Shown one piece after another: positions 42,499-52,835 of a stretch of 64,000 bases of DNA; the stretch's first letter is position 1, and each line of letters begins with the position of its first letter. The notes beneath the pieces were generated by a model. That model was not told the DNA's origin, ran no database searches, and saw only the letters and a program-made list of their open reading frames with translations. Source of the stretch: Haloarcula rubra (lineage in GTDB: Archaea > Halobacteriota > Halobacteria > Halobacteriales > Haloarculaceae); assembly GCF_019599465.1 (NCBI RefSeq), contig NZ_RKLR01000002.1, positions 310,001 to 374,000 of the forward strand, given 5' to 3'. The translations under genes and the position numbers were made by a program.

Positions 42499-42981
42499 AT
42501 GACAGTTGAGGACATGGAACAGTACGGTCTCACGCAGATGAGCGACACGGAGATGCGGGACTTCGTCACGAACCAGCGGATGGGCGTCCTGGCGCTCCCC
42601 GCCGCCGACGCGCCGTACGTCGTGCCGATGTCGTTCGGTTACGACGGCGCGTCGACGCTGTACTTCACGTTCGTCGGCGGGCCCGATAGCCGCAAGCGGG
42701 CCCTGATGGAGCGAGCGGAGGCGGTCAGGTTTCTCACCTACGCCGCCCAGTCCCCGTTCAACTGGGAGAGCGTCCTCCTGACGGGAACTGCCGAGCGCGT
42801 CCCGGAGTCCGAGTGGGACGAGTTGGCGGCGGTCCTCGAGACGGCGTGGCGGCCGGACGTGTTCGAGGCCGCCCGCGAGTCCGAAGCGGTGACGGTCTAC
42901 CGGTTCGCCGTCGACGACTGGGCGGGCATCAAACACACGGGCCTGCCGCCGGGGTTCGACCCCGACCAGTCCCCGGCCTGA
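42499..42981 (+). CDS. Pyridoxamine 5'-phosphate oxidase-like flavoprotein
   Basis: A 160-residue split-barrel protein. TVEDMEQYGLTQMSDTEMRD opens it, then RMGVLALPAADAPYVVPMSF and YFTFVGGPDSRKRALMERAE match the FMN- or F420-binding barrel of the PNPOx family. The shortness and lack of the full substrate-pocket motifs mean true pyridoxamine oxidase activity is unlikely; FMN or F420 oxidoreductase or flavin binding is more probable. The ATG at 42499 precedes the family N-terminus. It lies between the YegP and thiolase genes on the same strand. Confidence 0.85.
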   Translation: MTVEDMEQYGLTQMSDTEMRDFVTNQRMGVLALPAADAPYVVPMSFGYDGASTLYFTFVGGPDSRKRALMERAEAVRFLTYAAQSPFNWESVLLTGTAERVPESEWDELAAVLETAWRPDVFEAARESEAVTVYRFAVDDWAGIKHTGLPPGFDPDQSPA

Positions 42982-43053
42982 CCGAGGGACAACTCGGGTC
43001 CCGCGGTTCCGAGTTTGTGAGCTTTTAACACGAACGGTGGCGTTGTCGCGTCC

Positions 43054-44187
43054 ATGCCGACACCGGTCATCGTAGACGCAGTTCGGACGCCACAGGGCAA
43101 AGAGGACGGCGCACTCGCAGGCGTGCGCAGCGAAGACCTCTCGGTGCCGCTGGTCAACCAGTTGCTCGCGAGCACCGGCGTCGAGAGCGACGAGGTCGAC
43201 GACCTGCTGTGGGGGTGTGCCCAACAGCGCGGCGAACAGGGCAACAACATGGCCAGGGTCGTCGCTCTGCTGTCGGACCTCGGCGAGGGCGTCCCGGGGT
43301 CGACCATCAACCGCTGGTGTGCCTCCTCCGCGGAGGCGCTGATGCGGGCCGCGGACGCCGTCGCGGCGGGCCAGCGTGACGTGCTCGTCGCCGGCGGCGT
43401 CGAGTCGATGTCCCGCGTCAAGATGGGCGAGAACACCCACAACGTCCACCCGCGACTCGCCGAACTCTACAACATCGGCGAGCTCCAGATGGGGATGACC
43501 GCCGAGAAGGTCGCCGAGGAGAAGGAGGTCGCCCGGCGCGAACAGGACGAGTACGCCGTCCGAAGCCACCAGCGGGCCGCCGAGGCGACCGACTCCGGCC
43601 GGTTCGACGACGAACTCGTCCCCGTCGACACGGACGAAGGCCGCGTCGAGGAGGACGAGGGCATCCGCCGGGACACCGACGTCGAGACCCTCGCCGGTCT
43701 CCCGACGGTGTTCAAGTCCGACGGGACGGTCACGCCGGGCAACGCCTCGCAGGTCTCCGACGGTGCGGCCGGCCTGCTGGTCACCTCCCGCGAGTTCGCC
43801 GAGGACCGGGGCCTCGACGTGATGGCCGAAATCGGCGCCCACGAGGTGGCCGGCGTCGACCCGACGGTGATGGGTATCGGCCCGGTGCCCGCGGTGCGCC
43901 AACTGGCCGAGCGAACCGGCCGTGACACCGACGCCTACGACCTCGTGGAACTGAACGAGGCGTTCGCCTCACAGTGTCTGTACTGCCAGCGCGAACTCGG
44001 CTTCGACGACGACGTCTACAACGTCAACGGCGGCGCCATCGCCATCGGCCACCCCCTCGGCGCGTCGGGCGCGCGCCTCCCGGTGACGCTCGTCCACGAG
44101 ATGCAGAAACGCGACGCCGACCTCGGCCTCGCCACGGAGTGTGTCGGGTTCGGGCAGGGTGCGGCCATCGAGTTCCACCGGCCGTAA
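43054..44187 (+). CDS. Acetyl-CoA C-acyltransferase (thiolase)
   Basis: Cleaves or condenses acyl-CoA with acetyl-CoA; the 377-residue protein fits beta-oxidation or acetoacetyl-CoA formation. The acyl-accepting Cys is Cys89 in [11 protein letters not shown], with the catalytic His in [16 protein letters not shown] and the second Cys in [10 protein letters not shown]. The N-terminus [12 protein letters not shown] is typical. An acyl-CoA ligase and a hotdog thioesterase lie within 6 kb, consistent with fatty-acid metabolism, though not in one operon. No DUF35 partner is adjacent. Confidence 0.92.
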   Translation: MPTPVIVDAVRTPQGKEDGALAGVRSEDLSVPLVNQLLASTGVESDEVDDLLWGCAQQRGEQGNNMARVVALLSDLGEGVPGSTINRWCASSAEALMRAADAVAAGQRDVLVAGGVESMSRVKMGENTHNVHPRLAELYNIGELQMGMTAEKVAEEKEVARREQDEYAVRSHQRAAEATDSGRFDDELVPVDTDEGRVEEDEGIRRDTDVETLAGLPTVFKSDGTVTPGNASQVSDGAAGLLVTSREFAEDRGLDVMAEIGAHEVAGVDPTVMGIGPVPAVRQLAERTGRDTDAYDLVELNEAFASQCLYCQRELGFDDDVYNVNGGAIAIGHPLGASGARLPVTLVHEMQKRDADLGLATECVGFGQGAAIEFHRP

Positions 44188-44205
44188 CGTGGGGTAGCGG
44201 CCGGC

Positions 44206-45246
44206 TCAGTCGCTCTGCTCTCGAATCGTCAGCGACTTCACCGAGTAGTCTTCGACGAAGGCCCCGGGCCCGCCGACGGTGACGCGTTCCCCGTCGACGT
44301 CGAGGACGAGCGTGTTCTGGACCGGGAAGTCGTAGGTGGTCGGTTCCAGCAGGCCCTGTTTGATTTCGACGACAGTCCCGGTGAGCGTCGCGTGGTCCTG
44401 CCCCGGGAAGAGGTCGGCCGTCACTTCGATGTCCGTCTCCGCCGCGTGTTTCGTCGCGACGAAGACGCCGTGGCGGAACGAGAGGCCCTCGGCCGGCAGG
44501 GGGCGTGGGTCCGCGCTGGCGACTTCCTCGCCGGCGGCCCAGAAGTTGAACCACTGGGACCCGATGGCCCCGGCGGTCTTCGGACTCTGTTCGAGGACGA
44601 GGCCGTAGTCGCCGTCGCGGTGCTCGCCACGCAACAGCGAGGAGTCGCTGGTGACCGCGGCCTCGTCGTCTATCACCACGAGACTCTCGACCGGTGGTTC
44701 CCACGTCCTGACGACGCTCGCGACGTCGGTCGCCCGTTCGACGGCCTCGCTGTCCCCGCCACCGAGCAAGAGGGCGACGAACACCCCGCGGTCGCGGGCC
44801 CGCTCCAGCGGTCCGGTGAGGCGGTCGGCGACGGGAGCCGGAACCATCATGAATATCTCCGCTTCGGCGTCGTCGATGAGCGTCTCCAGTCGCTGGTACA
44901 GCGTCTGTCTCGCCCGGACGAGTTCGATGGCCGGGTAGTCACGTTCCGTGTCGGTGAACCGCTCCGAGAGGTCCGACTCGAGGTCGGTCAGTTCCTCGGT
45001 CATCGACTCGATGGCCGACTCGGGGTCGACGGCGCGAACCTGCGTCGGCGTCCGGTGGTCGTCGACGACGACGAGGCCGCGGTCGGCGAGACTCTCGACC
45101 AAATCGTAGACGTACCCCGTCGAGATGTCGGTCGCAGAACCCACGTCTGCGACGGTCGCAGACCCCCGTTCGAGAACCGCGAGATAGGTCTCTGCCTCCG
45201 TCTCGGAGAGGCCGAACTGCGTCAGTCGGTCGACTGTCGAATCCAT
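44206..45246 (-). CDS. TrmB family transcriptional regulator
   Basis: A 346-residue regulator. Residues 8-75 form a winged helix ([40 protein letters not shown]). The middle region ([15 protein letters not shown]) is the TrmB effector domain, and the C-terminal beta-rich part probably binds sugar. TrmB in haloarchaea controls glucose and central metabolism; this may be a paralogue rather than the global regulator. It converges on the thiolase gene. I did not locate a convincing binding site for it nearby. Confidence 0.85.
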   Translation of the reverse strand: MDSTVDRLTQFGLSETEAETYLAVLERGSATVADVGSATDISTGYVYDLVESLADRGLVVVDDHRTPTQVRAVDPESAIESMTEELTDLESDLSERFTDTERDYPAIELVRARQTLYQRLETLIDDAEAEIFMMVPAPVADRLTGPLERARDRGVFVALLLGGGDSEAVERATDVASVVRTWEPPVESLVVIDDEAAVTSDSSLLRGEHRDGDYGLVLEQSPKTAGAIGSQWFNFWAAGEEVASADPRPLPAEGLSFRHGVFVATKHAAETDIEVTADLFPGQDHATLTGTVVEIKQGLLEPTTYDFPVQNTLVLDVDGERVTVGGPGAFVEDYSVKSLTIREQSD

Positions 45247-45759
45247 TTACCCCGTCCGAGGACAGCGACCCTCTTTACTGCACCGCTCACGCGCTCTCTC
45301 CGGCAGGTCGGCGGCGCTCACCGAGTCGCGACCGGCCGCGCCCCGTCGCCGTCGCGACCGACGGGCCGACGACAGTCGGCTCGCACTCGGTCGGTCGTCG
45401 TAGGGCTATATATCGGTCATAGTAGCGTTTTCAACCCCCATTCGGAAACTGTTCGGTGATGGCAACACCGACGGCCGAGTACGCCGACCACACCTCGTGC
45501 CCGCAAGTCACCGATTGCTCCGTAGGCGTACCTTTTCGAGAGGGTCGTCGCATGTCTCACGAGCGGAACAATAGAAACGTTCACAGTTACTGGCTGTCAC
45601 ATACGAGTGCCGGGTACTGGGCTGTCAGAGGTCCGTCGCCGTCCACGACGGCGGCGGACGACGAGGCATGGTGCCGTCGGTGGCCACTCCCACCGACCAC
45701 GTCTCTTCGGTTGTCTCCCGTTCGCTGTGACTTATACCGGCGGCGACACACTCCACGGT
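45247..45759. other. 513-base gap with an orphan TATA box
   Basis: No convincing gene. CTATATAT at 45406-45413 is a strong TATA-like sequence facing right, and the following 150 bases (to about 45610) are less GC-rich than coding DNA. An ATG at 45459 opens a frame that continues into the thioesterase gene in a different phase without a stop, so it is probably not coding. TTATAC at 45732-45737 is the thioesterase promoter. A non-coding RNA from the first promoter is possible. Confidence 0.45.
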
Positions 45760-46209
45760 ATGAGCCTGCAGGCACTGTTCAACGACATCCCGTTCGTCGA
45801 GGAACTCGGGATATCGCTCACGGACGTCGGCGACGGACACGCCGAGGCCCGTCTCCCCTTACGAGCGGAACACTCCTCGAACCCGAACGCGCGCATCGCC
45901 CACGGCGGGGTCACCTACTCGCTGGTCGACACCGTCGGCGGGGCGGCCGTCGTCTCCGTGTCGGGGACCATCTCCCCGACGGTGGACATGCGCATCGACT
46001 ATCTGGCGCCCGCGACGGACGACCTGCGAGCGACGGCCGACGTCGTCAGGAACGGCGGGAGCGTCGCCGTCGTCGACGTCGAGGTGTACGACGCCGACGA
46101 CCACCACGTCGCCAGCGCTCGCGGGACGTACAAGACCGACGGCGACGGCGGGCAGTCGCCCTGGACCGAAGGTGTCGACGCCGACACCGTGGAAAAGCTC
46201 TCTGACTAG
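45760..46209 (+). CDS. Hotdog-fold thioesterase (PaaI family)
   Basis: A 149-residue acyl-CoA thioesterase of the hotdog fold. Motifs include NARIAHGGVTYSLVDTVGGA, with the HGG and Asp of the PaaI active site, and SPTVDMRIDYLAPATDDLRA. The likely substrate is an acyl- or aryl-CoA. A TTATAC box 26 bases before the ATG gives a leaderless start. The 3' end overlaps the antiporter gene by four bases in convergent orientation, and the fatty acyl-CoA ligase is nearby. Confidence 0.9.
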   Translation: MSLQALFNDIPFVEELGISLTDVGDGHAEARLPLRAEHSSNPNARIAHGGVTYSLVDTVGGAAVVSVSGTISPTVDMRIDYLAPATDDLRATADVVRNGGSVAVVDVEVYDADDHHVASARGTYKTDGDGGQSPWTEGVDADTVEKLSD

Positions 46210-48152
46210 CCGTCGCCGACGAGTTTCATCCCGTCGCGCACCGACTCGCGGCGACCCAGTAGCGTCACCATGTCGCCCTCTCGCAGGACGTAGTCGGCGG
46301 TCGGCACCTGCGACTCCGTGTGTTCGCCGCCGCTGACGAGGGCGATGAGACAGGCCTCCGGGAGCATCGGCCCGACGTCACGCACCGCTTTGCCGACGAG
46401 TTCGGGGTTGCGCACTTCGACCTCTTGTACGTCGCCGGTCCGGCCCACGTCGGTCATCCAGTGGGCGATGGCCGGCCGCTCTATCTGGTTGTCGATGGCC
46501 CACGCCGTCGCCATCGCCGAGGAGATGGTGCGGACCCCGAGGTCCTCGAACGCCTCGACGTTGTCCGGGTTGTTCGCCCGGGCGATGACGTGGTCGATGT
46601 CGAACTTCGAACTCGCTAGCTGTGAGACCAGCAGGTTCGCGTCGTCGTCCCCGGTCGCGGCGACGACGGTTTTGGCGTTGTCCGCGCCTGCAGAGCGCAA
46701 CACGTCCGTGTCGGTCCCGTCGCCGATTTCGACGGTGTACCCCTCGTTGCGCCCTCGTTCGACTATCTGTTCGTCCTCCTCGATGATGACGACGTTCTCG
46801 CCCCGGTCTTCGAGGCGCTTGGCGAGCGCTCGGCCCACCTGTCCGCCGCCGACGATGATGACTCGCATTGGTATCACGTCCAGTTTTTCCGCGATGTATC
46901 GCGCCGACCCGCCTTCCAGCAGGGCCGTCGCGAAGATGACCAGAAACACCGTGCCGAGCAGAATCTCGGCCTGCGTGGTCAGCAGGTCCGCCTGCGCCAG
47001 CAGTTCGGTCGCCTCCTGTCCGCTCACCTCGGCCGCCTCCGTCCGCAGTTCTTCGGCGACGCTGTTCAGTTCCACCGCAAAGAGCGTCGCGACGGAGGCC
47101 GGGATGATGCCGCGCGGGCCGACGAAACTGACGAACAACTTCTCGGCGCGCGTGAAGCGGTCGCCGACCGTCGAGATGAACACCAGTAGCGGCCGGATGA
47201 CCAGTGCGACGGCCAGCACCACGACGATACCGGCCAGTCCCACGTCGATGAGCGCGCCGAGGCTCAGTTGGGCCGCCAGTGCGATGAAGACGAACGAGAG
47301 GACGAGCAGCGTGATGTCGCCCTTGAACGCCTCGATGTCCTCCTCGTAGGGGTGGTCGACGTTGCCCAGCGCTATCCCGGCGGTGGCGACGGCGGCGACG
47401 CCCGCCTCCGTCGCGATGGTGTTGGCGGCGGCGTACGCCACCAGCGCGCCGGCGAGCACCAGCAGGCGGGAGTTCCGCGGGGCGTCGCCCGGCGAGAGGT
47501 CGATGTACTGCAGGAGGTAGTACAGCAGGCCGGCGACGACGAGGCCGACGAGCAGGCCGGTGCCGAGTCGGAGCGCGAACGCCTGCAACAGGCCGTTACT
47601 GCTCGCGCCGGGGTTGACCGTCTCGAAGACGACGACGGCGATGATGGCCGCCGTCACGTCGTTGACGATGCCCTCCGTCTCCAGCGCCGTCGCGACCCGG
47701 TCCCGGACCGGCACGACGTTCAGGATGGGCGTGATGACCGTCGGCCCCGTCGCGACCAGCAAGGCCCCGACGAGGAACGCGAGGTTCCACGAGACGGCCT
47801 CGTCGGCGAACGCGAACTTCACGGCGACGGCCGTCCCGACCAGCGCGATGGCGGCCCCCAGCGTCACCAGTCGGAACGTCGCTGTCGGCGCTTCGCGGAT
47901 GCGCTCGAACCGGAGGTGGTACGCCCCCTCGAAGACGATGATGGCGACGGCGAGGCCGACGATAGCCGACAGCGCCCCACCGAACGTCTCGCTCCCGACG
48001 AGGCCGAGTCCCGGTTGGCCGATGACGACACCGACCAGCAGGTAGAAGATGATACTCGGGACCTGCAACCGGGCGGCGAGTACCTGTGCGAGAACACCCA
48101 GTCCGATGATACCGGCGACCAACGGAATCAGGAGTGTCGAGCTACCAGCCAC
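46206..48152 (-). CDS. Cation:proton antiporter with C-terminal RCK (TrkA) domains
   Basis: A 648-residue Na+(or K+)/H+ antiporter of the CPA1/NhaP type. About 12 helices run to residue 400; the exchange segment is in GALLVATGPTVITPILNVVP, and FVSFVGPRGIIPASVA is typical of CPA1. A soluble RCK part follows: RVIIVGGGQVGRALAKRLED (NAD-binding) and a TrkA-C domain. The start is GTG at 48152: GGAGG lies six bases before it, whereas an upstream GTG at 48206 would make the TATA box part of the coding region. It probably maintains ion balance and pH in high salt. Confidence 0.9.
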   Translation of the reverse strand: MAGSSTLLIPLVAGIIGLGVLAQVLAARLQVPSIIFYLLVGVVIGQPGLGLVGSETFGGALSAIVGLAVAIIVFEGAYHLRFERIREAPTATFRLVTLGAAIALVGTAVAVKFAFADEAVSWNLAFLVGALLVATGPTVITPILNVVPVRDRVATALETEGIVNDVTAAIIAVVVFETVNPGASSNGLLQAFALRLGTGLLVGLVVAGLLYYLLQYIDLSPGDAPRNSRLLVLAGALVAYAAANTIATEAGVAAVATAGIALGNVDHPYEEDIEAFKGDITLLVLSFVFIALAAQLSLGALIDVGLAGIVVVLAVALVIRPLLVFISTVGDRFTRAEKLFVSFVGPRGIIPASVATLFAVELNSVAEELRTEAAEVSGQEATELLAQADLLTTQAEILLGTVFLVIFATALLEGGSARYIAEKLDVIPMRVIIVGGGQVGRALAKRLEDRGENVVIIEEDEQIVERGRNEGYTVEIGDGTDTDVLRSAGADNAKTVVAATGDDDANLLVSQLASSKFDIDHVIARANNPDNVEAFEDLGVRTISSAMATAWAIDNQIERPAIAHWMTDVGRTGDVQEVEVRNPELVGKAVRDVGPMLPEACLIALVSGGEHTESQVPTADYVLREGDMVTLLGRRESVRDGMKLVGDG

Positions 48153-48266
48153 TGCTGTCCTCCATCTAGCCCGCACAACGGTACCCCCCTGTATAAACGC
48201 ACTCACTCCAGACGGGCGTGCCGCCGTCTGGTTATCCTGAGCAGGCCGACACGCCGCCGGTGGCGG

Positions 48267-50246
48267 TCAGTCGTCGTCGGCGGTCTGTCCGCCGACCCGC
48301 CCCTCGCCGACGAACGCTTGCTCGTCGTAGATACGGCCGATGCGGTCGGCGTACCGCTCCTTGATGGCCGGGCGCACCTTCTTCATCGTCGGCGTCAGCA
48401 GGTCGTTGTCCTCGGTGAACCCCTCGGCGAGGAGTTCGAACCGCTTGACCGTCTCGTGGGACTCCAGCGACTCGTTGGCTCGCTCGACCGCCTGCTCGAC
48501 GAGGCCGTGTGCGGTGTCGTCGGCCGCGAGACGCTCGGGGTCGCCGGGTATCGACACGCCCTCGTCGGCCGCTCGCTCGGCCAGTCTGTCGACGTCGGGG
48601 ACGACCAGCGCCCCGACGAACTTCTCGCCGTCGCCGAGCGCCATCGCCTGGTCTATCTCGGGTCGGTTCTCCATCGCCTCCTCTACGTGCTGGGGGGCGA
48701 CGTTCTTCCCCGTCGAGAGGACGAGCAACTGTTTTGCCCGTTCGCGGAAGACGACGTAGCCGTCCGGACGCTGGGTGACGATGTCGCCGGTCCGGAAGTA
48801 GCCGTCGTCGGTGAACGCGTCCGCTGTGGCCTGTGGCATGTCCCAGTAGCCGTCCGTGACGTTCGGTCCCTTCACGAGCAGTTCGCCCGTCTCCCCCATC
48901 ACGCCGCCGAGGTTCTCCTCGGGGAGGACGTGGGTGTCCAGTTCGAAGTCGATGTGTGGGACTGGCGTGCCGATGGTGCCCACTTTCGGCTGCTCGATCG
49001 GGTTCGTCGTGACCACCGGCGCGGCCTCGGTCAACCCGTAGCCCTCGTAGATAGGCAGTCCCATCCCGTGGTACAGTTCCGCCAGTTCCTTCGAGAGCGT
49101 GCCGCCGCCGCTGACCAGCATCTCGACGTTGCCCCCGAGCGCGTTCCGGACCTTCGAGAACACCAGTCGGTCGGCGACGGCGTACTTCGCTCGCAGTGGG
49201 ACGCCGGGCAACTCCTCGCGGTGATAGCGCCGGCCGACGTCCACCGCCCACTCGAAGACCCGCTCGCCGACGGCGGACTCCTCGGCGTCCTCGCGGATAG
49301 CGTCGTATATCTTCTCGTACACCCGCGGGACGCTCGTGGCCACGGTCGGCTCGACCGACTGGAAGTCCTCTTTGAGCGTGTCGACGCTCTCGGCGTAGGC
49401 GACACAGCCCCCGAGCGAGAAGATGAAGAAGTGGCCGGTCAATCGCTCGAAGACGTGTGCCAATGGGAGGTACGACACCGTCTGCGTGCTGGCGTCGATT
49501 CGTGGCTCGCCCGGCGGGAGGTCGGCCGACGGGCCGTACCCCGCCTCGCACTGGGCGGCGTTGGCGGCGAAGTTCCGGTGGGTCAACTGGACGCCCTTCG
49601 GCTTCCCGGTGGTCCCCGACGTGTAGACGAGACTCGCGAGGTCGTCGGGGTCGCGCTCGGCTATCCACGTCCGATACCGGGGCTCGTCGAACACCTCGTC
49701 GCCGCGCTCGTACACCTCCGCGAGGCCGTAGACGTCCTCGCGGTCGCTCTCGGTCTCGTCCATCACGACGTACTGCTCGACGGGGACGTCGTCCTCGACG
49801 GCGAACACCCGCTCTAGCAGGTCGTCGTTCTCGACGACGACGGCCGTCGCCTCTGGGTCGGCGAGCAGGTGTCGTGCCTGCTCCGGCGAGGAACTCTCGT
49901 AGACGGTGGTGACGACGGCCCCGGCCGCCAGCAGGGCGAAGTCACACTGCGCCCACTCCATGCGAGTGTCGGCGAACAACCCGACCCGGTCGTCCGGACC
50001 GATACCGATGTCGCGGAACCCCGCGGCGAGTCTGCGGACGACGCCCGCCATCTCGTCGTAGGACAGCACGGCGAAGTCGCCGTCCGGCGCCGGGTCTACG
50101 GCGACCCCCGCGAGCGAGCGGTCGTACACCCCACCCTTGTACCGCTGTGCGGGCCGGTCGCCGTGTGTCTCGACGGTCGACTCGAACAGTTCACCCAGTG
50201 TTTGGTTCCCGATTTCCCCGTACGTTTCTACCCCTTGGTCTGGCAT
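48267..50246 (-). CDS. Long-chain fatty acyl-CoA synthetase (AMP-forming)
   Basis: Activates fatty acids to acyl-CoA using ATP. The 659-residue enzyme has the AMP-binding loop VYTSGTTGKPKGVQ (208-220), motif EGYGLTEAAPV and GDIVTQRPDGYVVF with RAKQLLVLSTGKNVAP. These are the long-chain FadD-like signatures, with HVFERLTGHF preceding. It starts at ATG 50246 within a small inverted repeat. The length is normal for archaeal long-chain ligases. It is upstream of the antiporter gene on the same strand, but a 114-base gap and a TTTATAC promoter separate the two. Confidence 0.92.
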   Translation of the reverse strand: MPDQGVETYGEIGNQTLGELFESTVETHGDRPAQRYKGGVYDRSLAGVAVDPAPDGDFAVLSYDEMAGVVRRLAAGFRDIGIGPDDRVGLFADTRMEWAQCDFALLAAGAVVTTVYESSSPEQARHLLADPEATAVVVENDDLLERVFAVEDDVPVEQYVVMDETESDREDVYGLAEVYERGDEVFDEPRYRTWIAERDPDDLASLVYTSGTTGKPKGVQLTHRNFAANAAQCEAGYGPSADLPPGEPRIDASTQTVSYLPLAHVFERLTGHFFIFSLGGCVAYAESVDTLKEDFQSVEPTVATSVPRVYEKIYDAIREDAEESAVGERVFEWAVDVGRRYHREELPGVPLRAKYAVADRLVFSKVRNALGGNVEMLVSGGGTLSKELAELYHGMGLPIYEGYGLTEAAPVVTTNPIEQPKVGTIGTPVPHIDFELDTHVLPEENLGGVMGETGELLVKGPNVTDGYWDMPQATADAFTDDGYFRTGDIVTQRPDGYVVFRERAKQLLVLSTGKNVAPQHVEEAMENRPEIDQAMALGDGEKFVGALVVPDVDRLAERAADEGVSIPGDPERLAADDTAHGLVEQAVERANESLESHETVKRFELLAEGFTEDNDLLTPTMKKVRPAIKERYADRIGRIYDEQAFVGEGRVGGQTADDD

Positions 50247-50304
50247 TATATGCCGTTTAGTAACATATCACAAATAACTGCTGCCCGAATTGTCACCCGA
50301 AACG

Positions 50305-51207
50305 CTACTCGTCTCGGTCCAGTGCGACGAGGACCCCGCGGACGTTCATCGCTACTTCCGCGCTGGCCTTGCTCTCGCCCCAGACGTCGGGCGTCTCGAC
50401 CGTCTCGACGAAGTGGTCGATCACCGCGTCGTCGTCGCCCAGTTCCGACCGCTTCTCGTCGACGGCGGCCACCCAGTCGGTGAGTATCTCGGCGTAGACG
50501 TCGAGTTTGTCGCCGGTCGGTGCCGGGCCGAAGTGGCCGAACAACAGCGTCTCGGGGTCCAGTTCGGCGATGGTCTCGACGTCCGCAAGCGCCTGTTCGA
50601 GGTCGAAGTTCACCGGCGGCGTCGTGACGTGCATCTCGTCGGTCGAGGGGGTGTAGATACCCGCGGCGTCGGCCGTGAACACGCCGTCTATCGTCGGGTC
50701 GTAGAAGACCACCTGATGCGGGGCGTGACCGGGCGCGTGGACCACCTCGAAGGTGTGGTCGCCGAGGTCGATCTCGTCGCCGTCGGTTACCTCGACGATG
50801 CGCTCCTCGGGCACCGGTTTCGGTTCGGTGTAGTGCCGTATCTGGTCGCCGACGGCGCCCTTCGTCCCCTCCCAGATTCGCTCGGGGTCGACGAGGTGGC
50901 GCGACCCCATCTCGTGGACGTACACCGTCGCGTTCGGACACGCGTCGACCAGCAGTCCCGTGCCGCCCGCGTGGTCCAGATGGATGTGCGTGAGCGCGAT
51001 TACTTCGAGGTCCTCTGGTTCGACGCCGGCCTCGGCCATCGCGTCGAGGACGCGTTCGTGGTTGGTGCCGAGTCCGGCGTCGACCAGCGCCGGGCGCTCG
51101 CTGTCGACGACGTACACCGTCCCGTACTCCGGGACGGCGTACGCGCCCGTATCGACGTAGTAGACGTCCTCGCACCTCTCGGCCTCGTACACGTCACCGA
51201 TTGCCAT
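50305..51207 (-). CDS. MBL-fold metallohydrolase
   Basis: A 300-residue metallo-beta-lactamase fold enzyme. THIHLDHAGG (His74, His76, Asp78, His79), then APGHAPHQVVFY and FGHFGP supply the remaining ligands. GLGTNHERVLDAM and GVFTADAAGIYT fit the glyoxalase-II/flavoprotein-like subgroup. There is no cysteine-binding or rubredoxin domain. A thioester hydrolase role is possible given the acyl-CoA ligase next door, but this is not shown. The ATG at 51207 precedes the canonical first strand; the longer upstream frame is Arg/Pro-rich and unlikely. Confidence 0.87.
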   Translation of the reverse strand: MAIGDVYEAERCEDVYYVDTGAYAVPEYGTVYVVDSERPALVDAGLGTNHERVLDAMAEAGVEPEDLEVIALTHIHLDHAGGTGLLVDACPNATVYVHEMGSRHLVDPERIWEGTKGAVGDQIRHYTEPKPVPEERIVEVTDGDEIDLGDHTFEVVHAPGHAPHQVVFYDPTIDGVFTADAAGIYTPSTDEMHVTTPPVNFDLEQALADVETIAELDPETLLFGHFGPAPTGDKLDVYAEILTDWVAAVDEKRSELGDDDAVIDHFVETVETPDVWGESKASAEVAMNVRGVLVALDRDE

Positions 51208-51449
51208 AGGTAGGCTGGCGACTGGTGGCGGCAAAACGGTTGTGTTCGCTGGGAACGGGTGGCTCCAGTCACCGTCCCGACGACACGACGCCGAACGGCG
51301 GGAACGCTCCGGGCCGCTCGGTTGCCGCGGGAGCGTCGCCCGCCGGGGCTCTCCGGTCGTTCTGGCCGGGCCCAGCGACGTCACCTACGCGGGGCCTCAC
51401 TCCTGCTAGGACCGACACGCCTAATTTCCGCCGTCGAGAACCGTCGCCC

Positions 51450-52832
51450 ATGTTATCGAGACAGTTCGTCCGGGAGAACCCCGAGACGGTCCGGGACGCC
51501 ATCGAACGCAAGGGCGTCACGGGCGTCGACCTCGACGAGATTCTGGCTATCGACGAGGAGTGGCGCGAACTGAAGGCGAGAGGCGACGGCCTGCGACAGG
51601 AGCGCAACGAGATATCCAGCAAGATAGGCGAGTACAAGCAGGCGGGCGAGGAGGAGAAAGCTCAGGAGGCCATCGAGCGCTCGCAGGAGTTGAAAGACGA
51701 ACTGCAGGACGTCGAGGACCGCGCCGACGAACTGGAGTCCCAGTTAGAGGCGGCCCTGCTGGAACTGCCGAACGTCCCCCACGAGTCGGTGCCGACCGGG
51801 GAGGACGAGAGCGACAACGTCGAGGCCTACCGCGAGGGGTTCGACGACCTGCGTGACCTCCCCGAGGAGGTGATTCCCCACTACGACCTCGGCGAGGAAC
51901 TGGACATCTTAGACTTCGAGCGGGGCGCGAAGGTCACCGGCGGCGGCTACCAGTTCGTCAAGGGCGAGGGCGCGCGCCTCGAACACGCGCTCATCCAGTT
52001 CATGCTGGAGGTCCACCGCGAGCAGGGGTACTCGGACATCCTCCCACCGATTCCGGTCAACTCCGCGTCGATGGAGGGCACCGGCCAGTTGCCGAAGTTC
52101 GACGACGACGCCTACCGCGTCGGCGCGCGACAGGGCGACGACTACGACGAGGACGACCTGTGGCTCCTGCCCACGGCGGAGGTGCCGGTCACCAACATGT
52201 ACCGCGACGAGATTCTGCTCGACGACGACCTGCCGGTCAAGCATCAGGCGTTCTCGCCGAACTTCCGGCGGGAGGCCGGCGAACACGGCACTGAGACGCG
52301 TGGGTACGTCCGCGTCCACCAGTTCCACAAGGTCGAACTCGTCAACTTCGTCCGCCCGGAGGACAGCTACGACCGCCTCGAAGCCCTGCTGGAGGAGGCC
52401 GCCGAGGTGCTCGACCGCCTCGAACTCCCCTACCGCGTGCTGGACATGTGCACCGGCGACATGGGCTTTACGCAGGCCAAGAAGTACGACATCGAGGTGT
52501 GGTCGCCCGGCGACGACATGGAGGACGGCCCCGATATCGGCGGCCGCTGGCTGGAGGTCTCCTCCGTCTCGAACTTCGAGGACTTCCAGGCCCGGCGTGC
52601 CGGCCTGCGCTACCGGCCCGAGCGCCACGAGTCCGCCGACTACCTCCACACGCTCAACGGCTCTGGCCTCGCGGTGCCGCGCGTGATGGTCGCCATCCTC
52701 GAGTACTACCAGAACGAGGACGGCACCGTCACCGTGCCCGAACCGCTCCGGCCGTACATGGGTGGGCAGGAAGTCATCGAGGGCTCCGAACCGGTTGGCG
52801 AGAGCGCCCTCGGCGCCGGCGAGAAGGAGTAA
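51450..52832 (+). CDS. serS: Seryl-tRNA synthetase
   Basis: Charges tRNA-Ser. The 460-residue enzyme is the common (not methanogen-type) form: a long coiled-coil tRNA-binding arm occupies about residues 30-105 ([20 protein letters not shown]), followed by class-II motifs 2 ([18 protein letters not shown]) and 3 ([18 protein letters not shown]). The C-terminus is a short acidic tail. A CTAATTTCC element about 28 bases before the ATG suggests a leaderless message. The 242 bases upstream hold no other gene or obvious leader structure. Confidence 0.96.
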   Translation: MLSRQFVRENPETVRDAIERKGVTGVDLDEILAIDEEWRELKARGDGLRQERNEISSKIGEYKQAGEEEKAQEAIERSQELKDELQDVEDRADELESQLEAALLELPNVPHESVPTGEDESDNVEAYREGFDDLRDLPEEVIPHYDLGEELDILDFERGAKVTGGGYQFVKGEGARLEHALIQFMLEVHREQGYSDILPPIPVNSASMEGTGQLPKFDDDAYRVGARQGDDYDEDDLWLLPTAEVPVTNMYRDEILLDDDLPVKHQAFSPNFRREAGEHGTETRGYVRVHQFHKVELVNFVRPEDSYDRLEALLEEAAEVLDRLELPYRVLDMCTGDMGFTQAKKYDIEVWSPGDDMEDGPDIGGRWLEVSSVSNFEDFQARRAGLRYRPERHESADYLHTLNGSGLAVPRVMVAILEYYQNEDGTVTVPEPLRPYMGGQEVIEGSEPVGESALGAGEKE

Positions 52833-52835
52833 CGG

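Noticed and set aside
44206-45246. TrmB-type binding site search near the TrmB-like gene
   Set aside because: I found no convincing TACT-spacer-GAGTA-like element in the adjacent promoters.
45456-46205. Possible gene starting at 45459 after the orphan TATA box
   Set aside because: The frame runs through the thioesterase gene in another phase without its own stop, and codons at its start are not biased to G/C at third positions.
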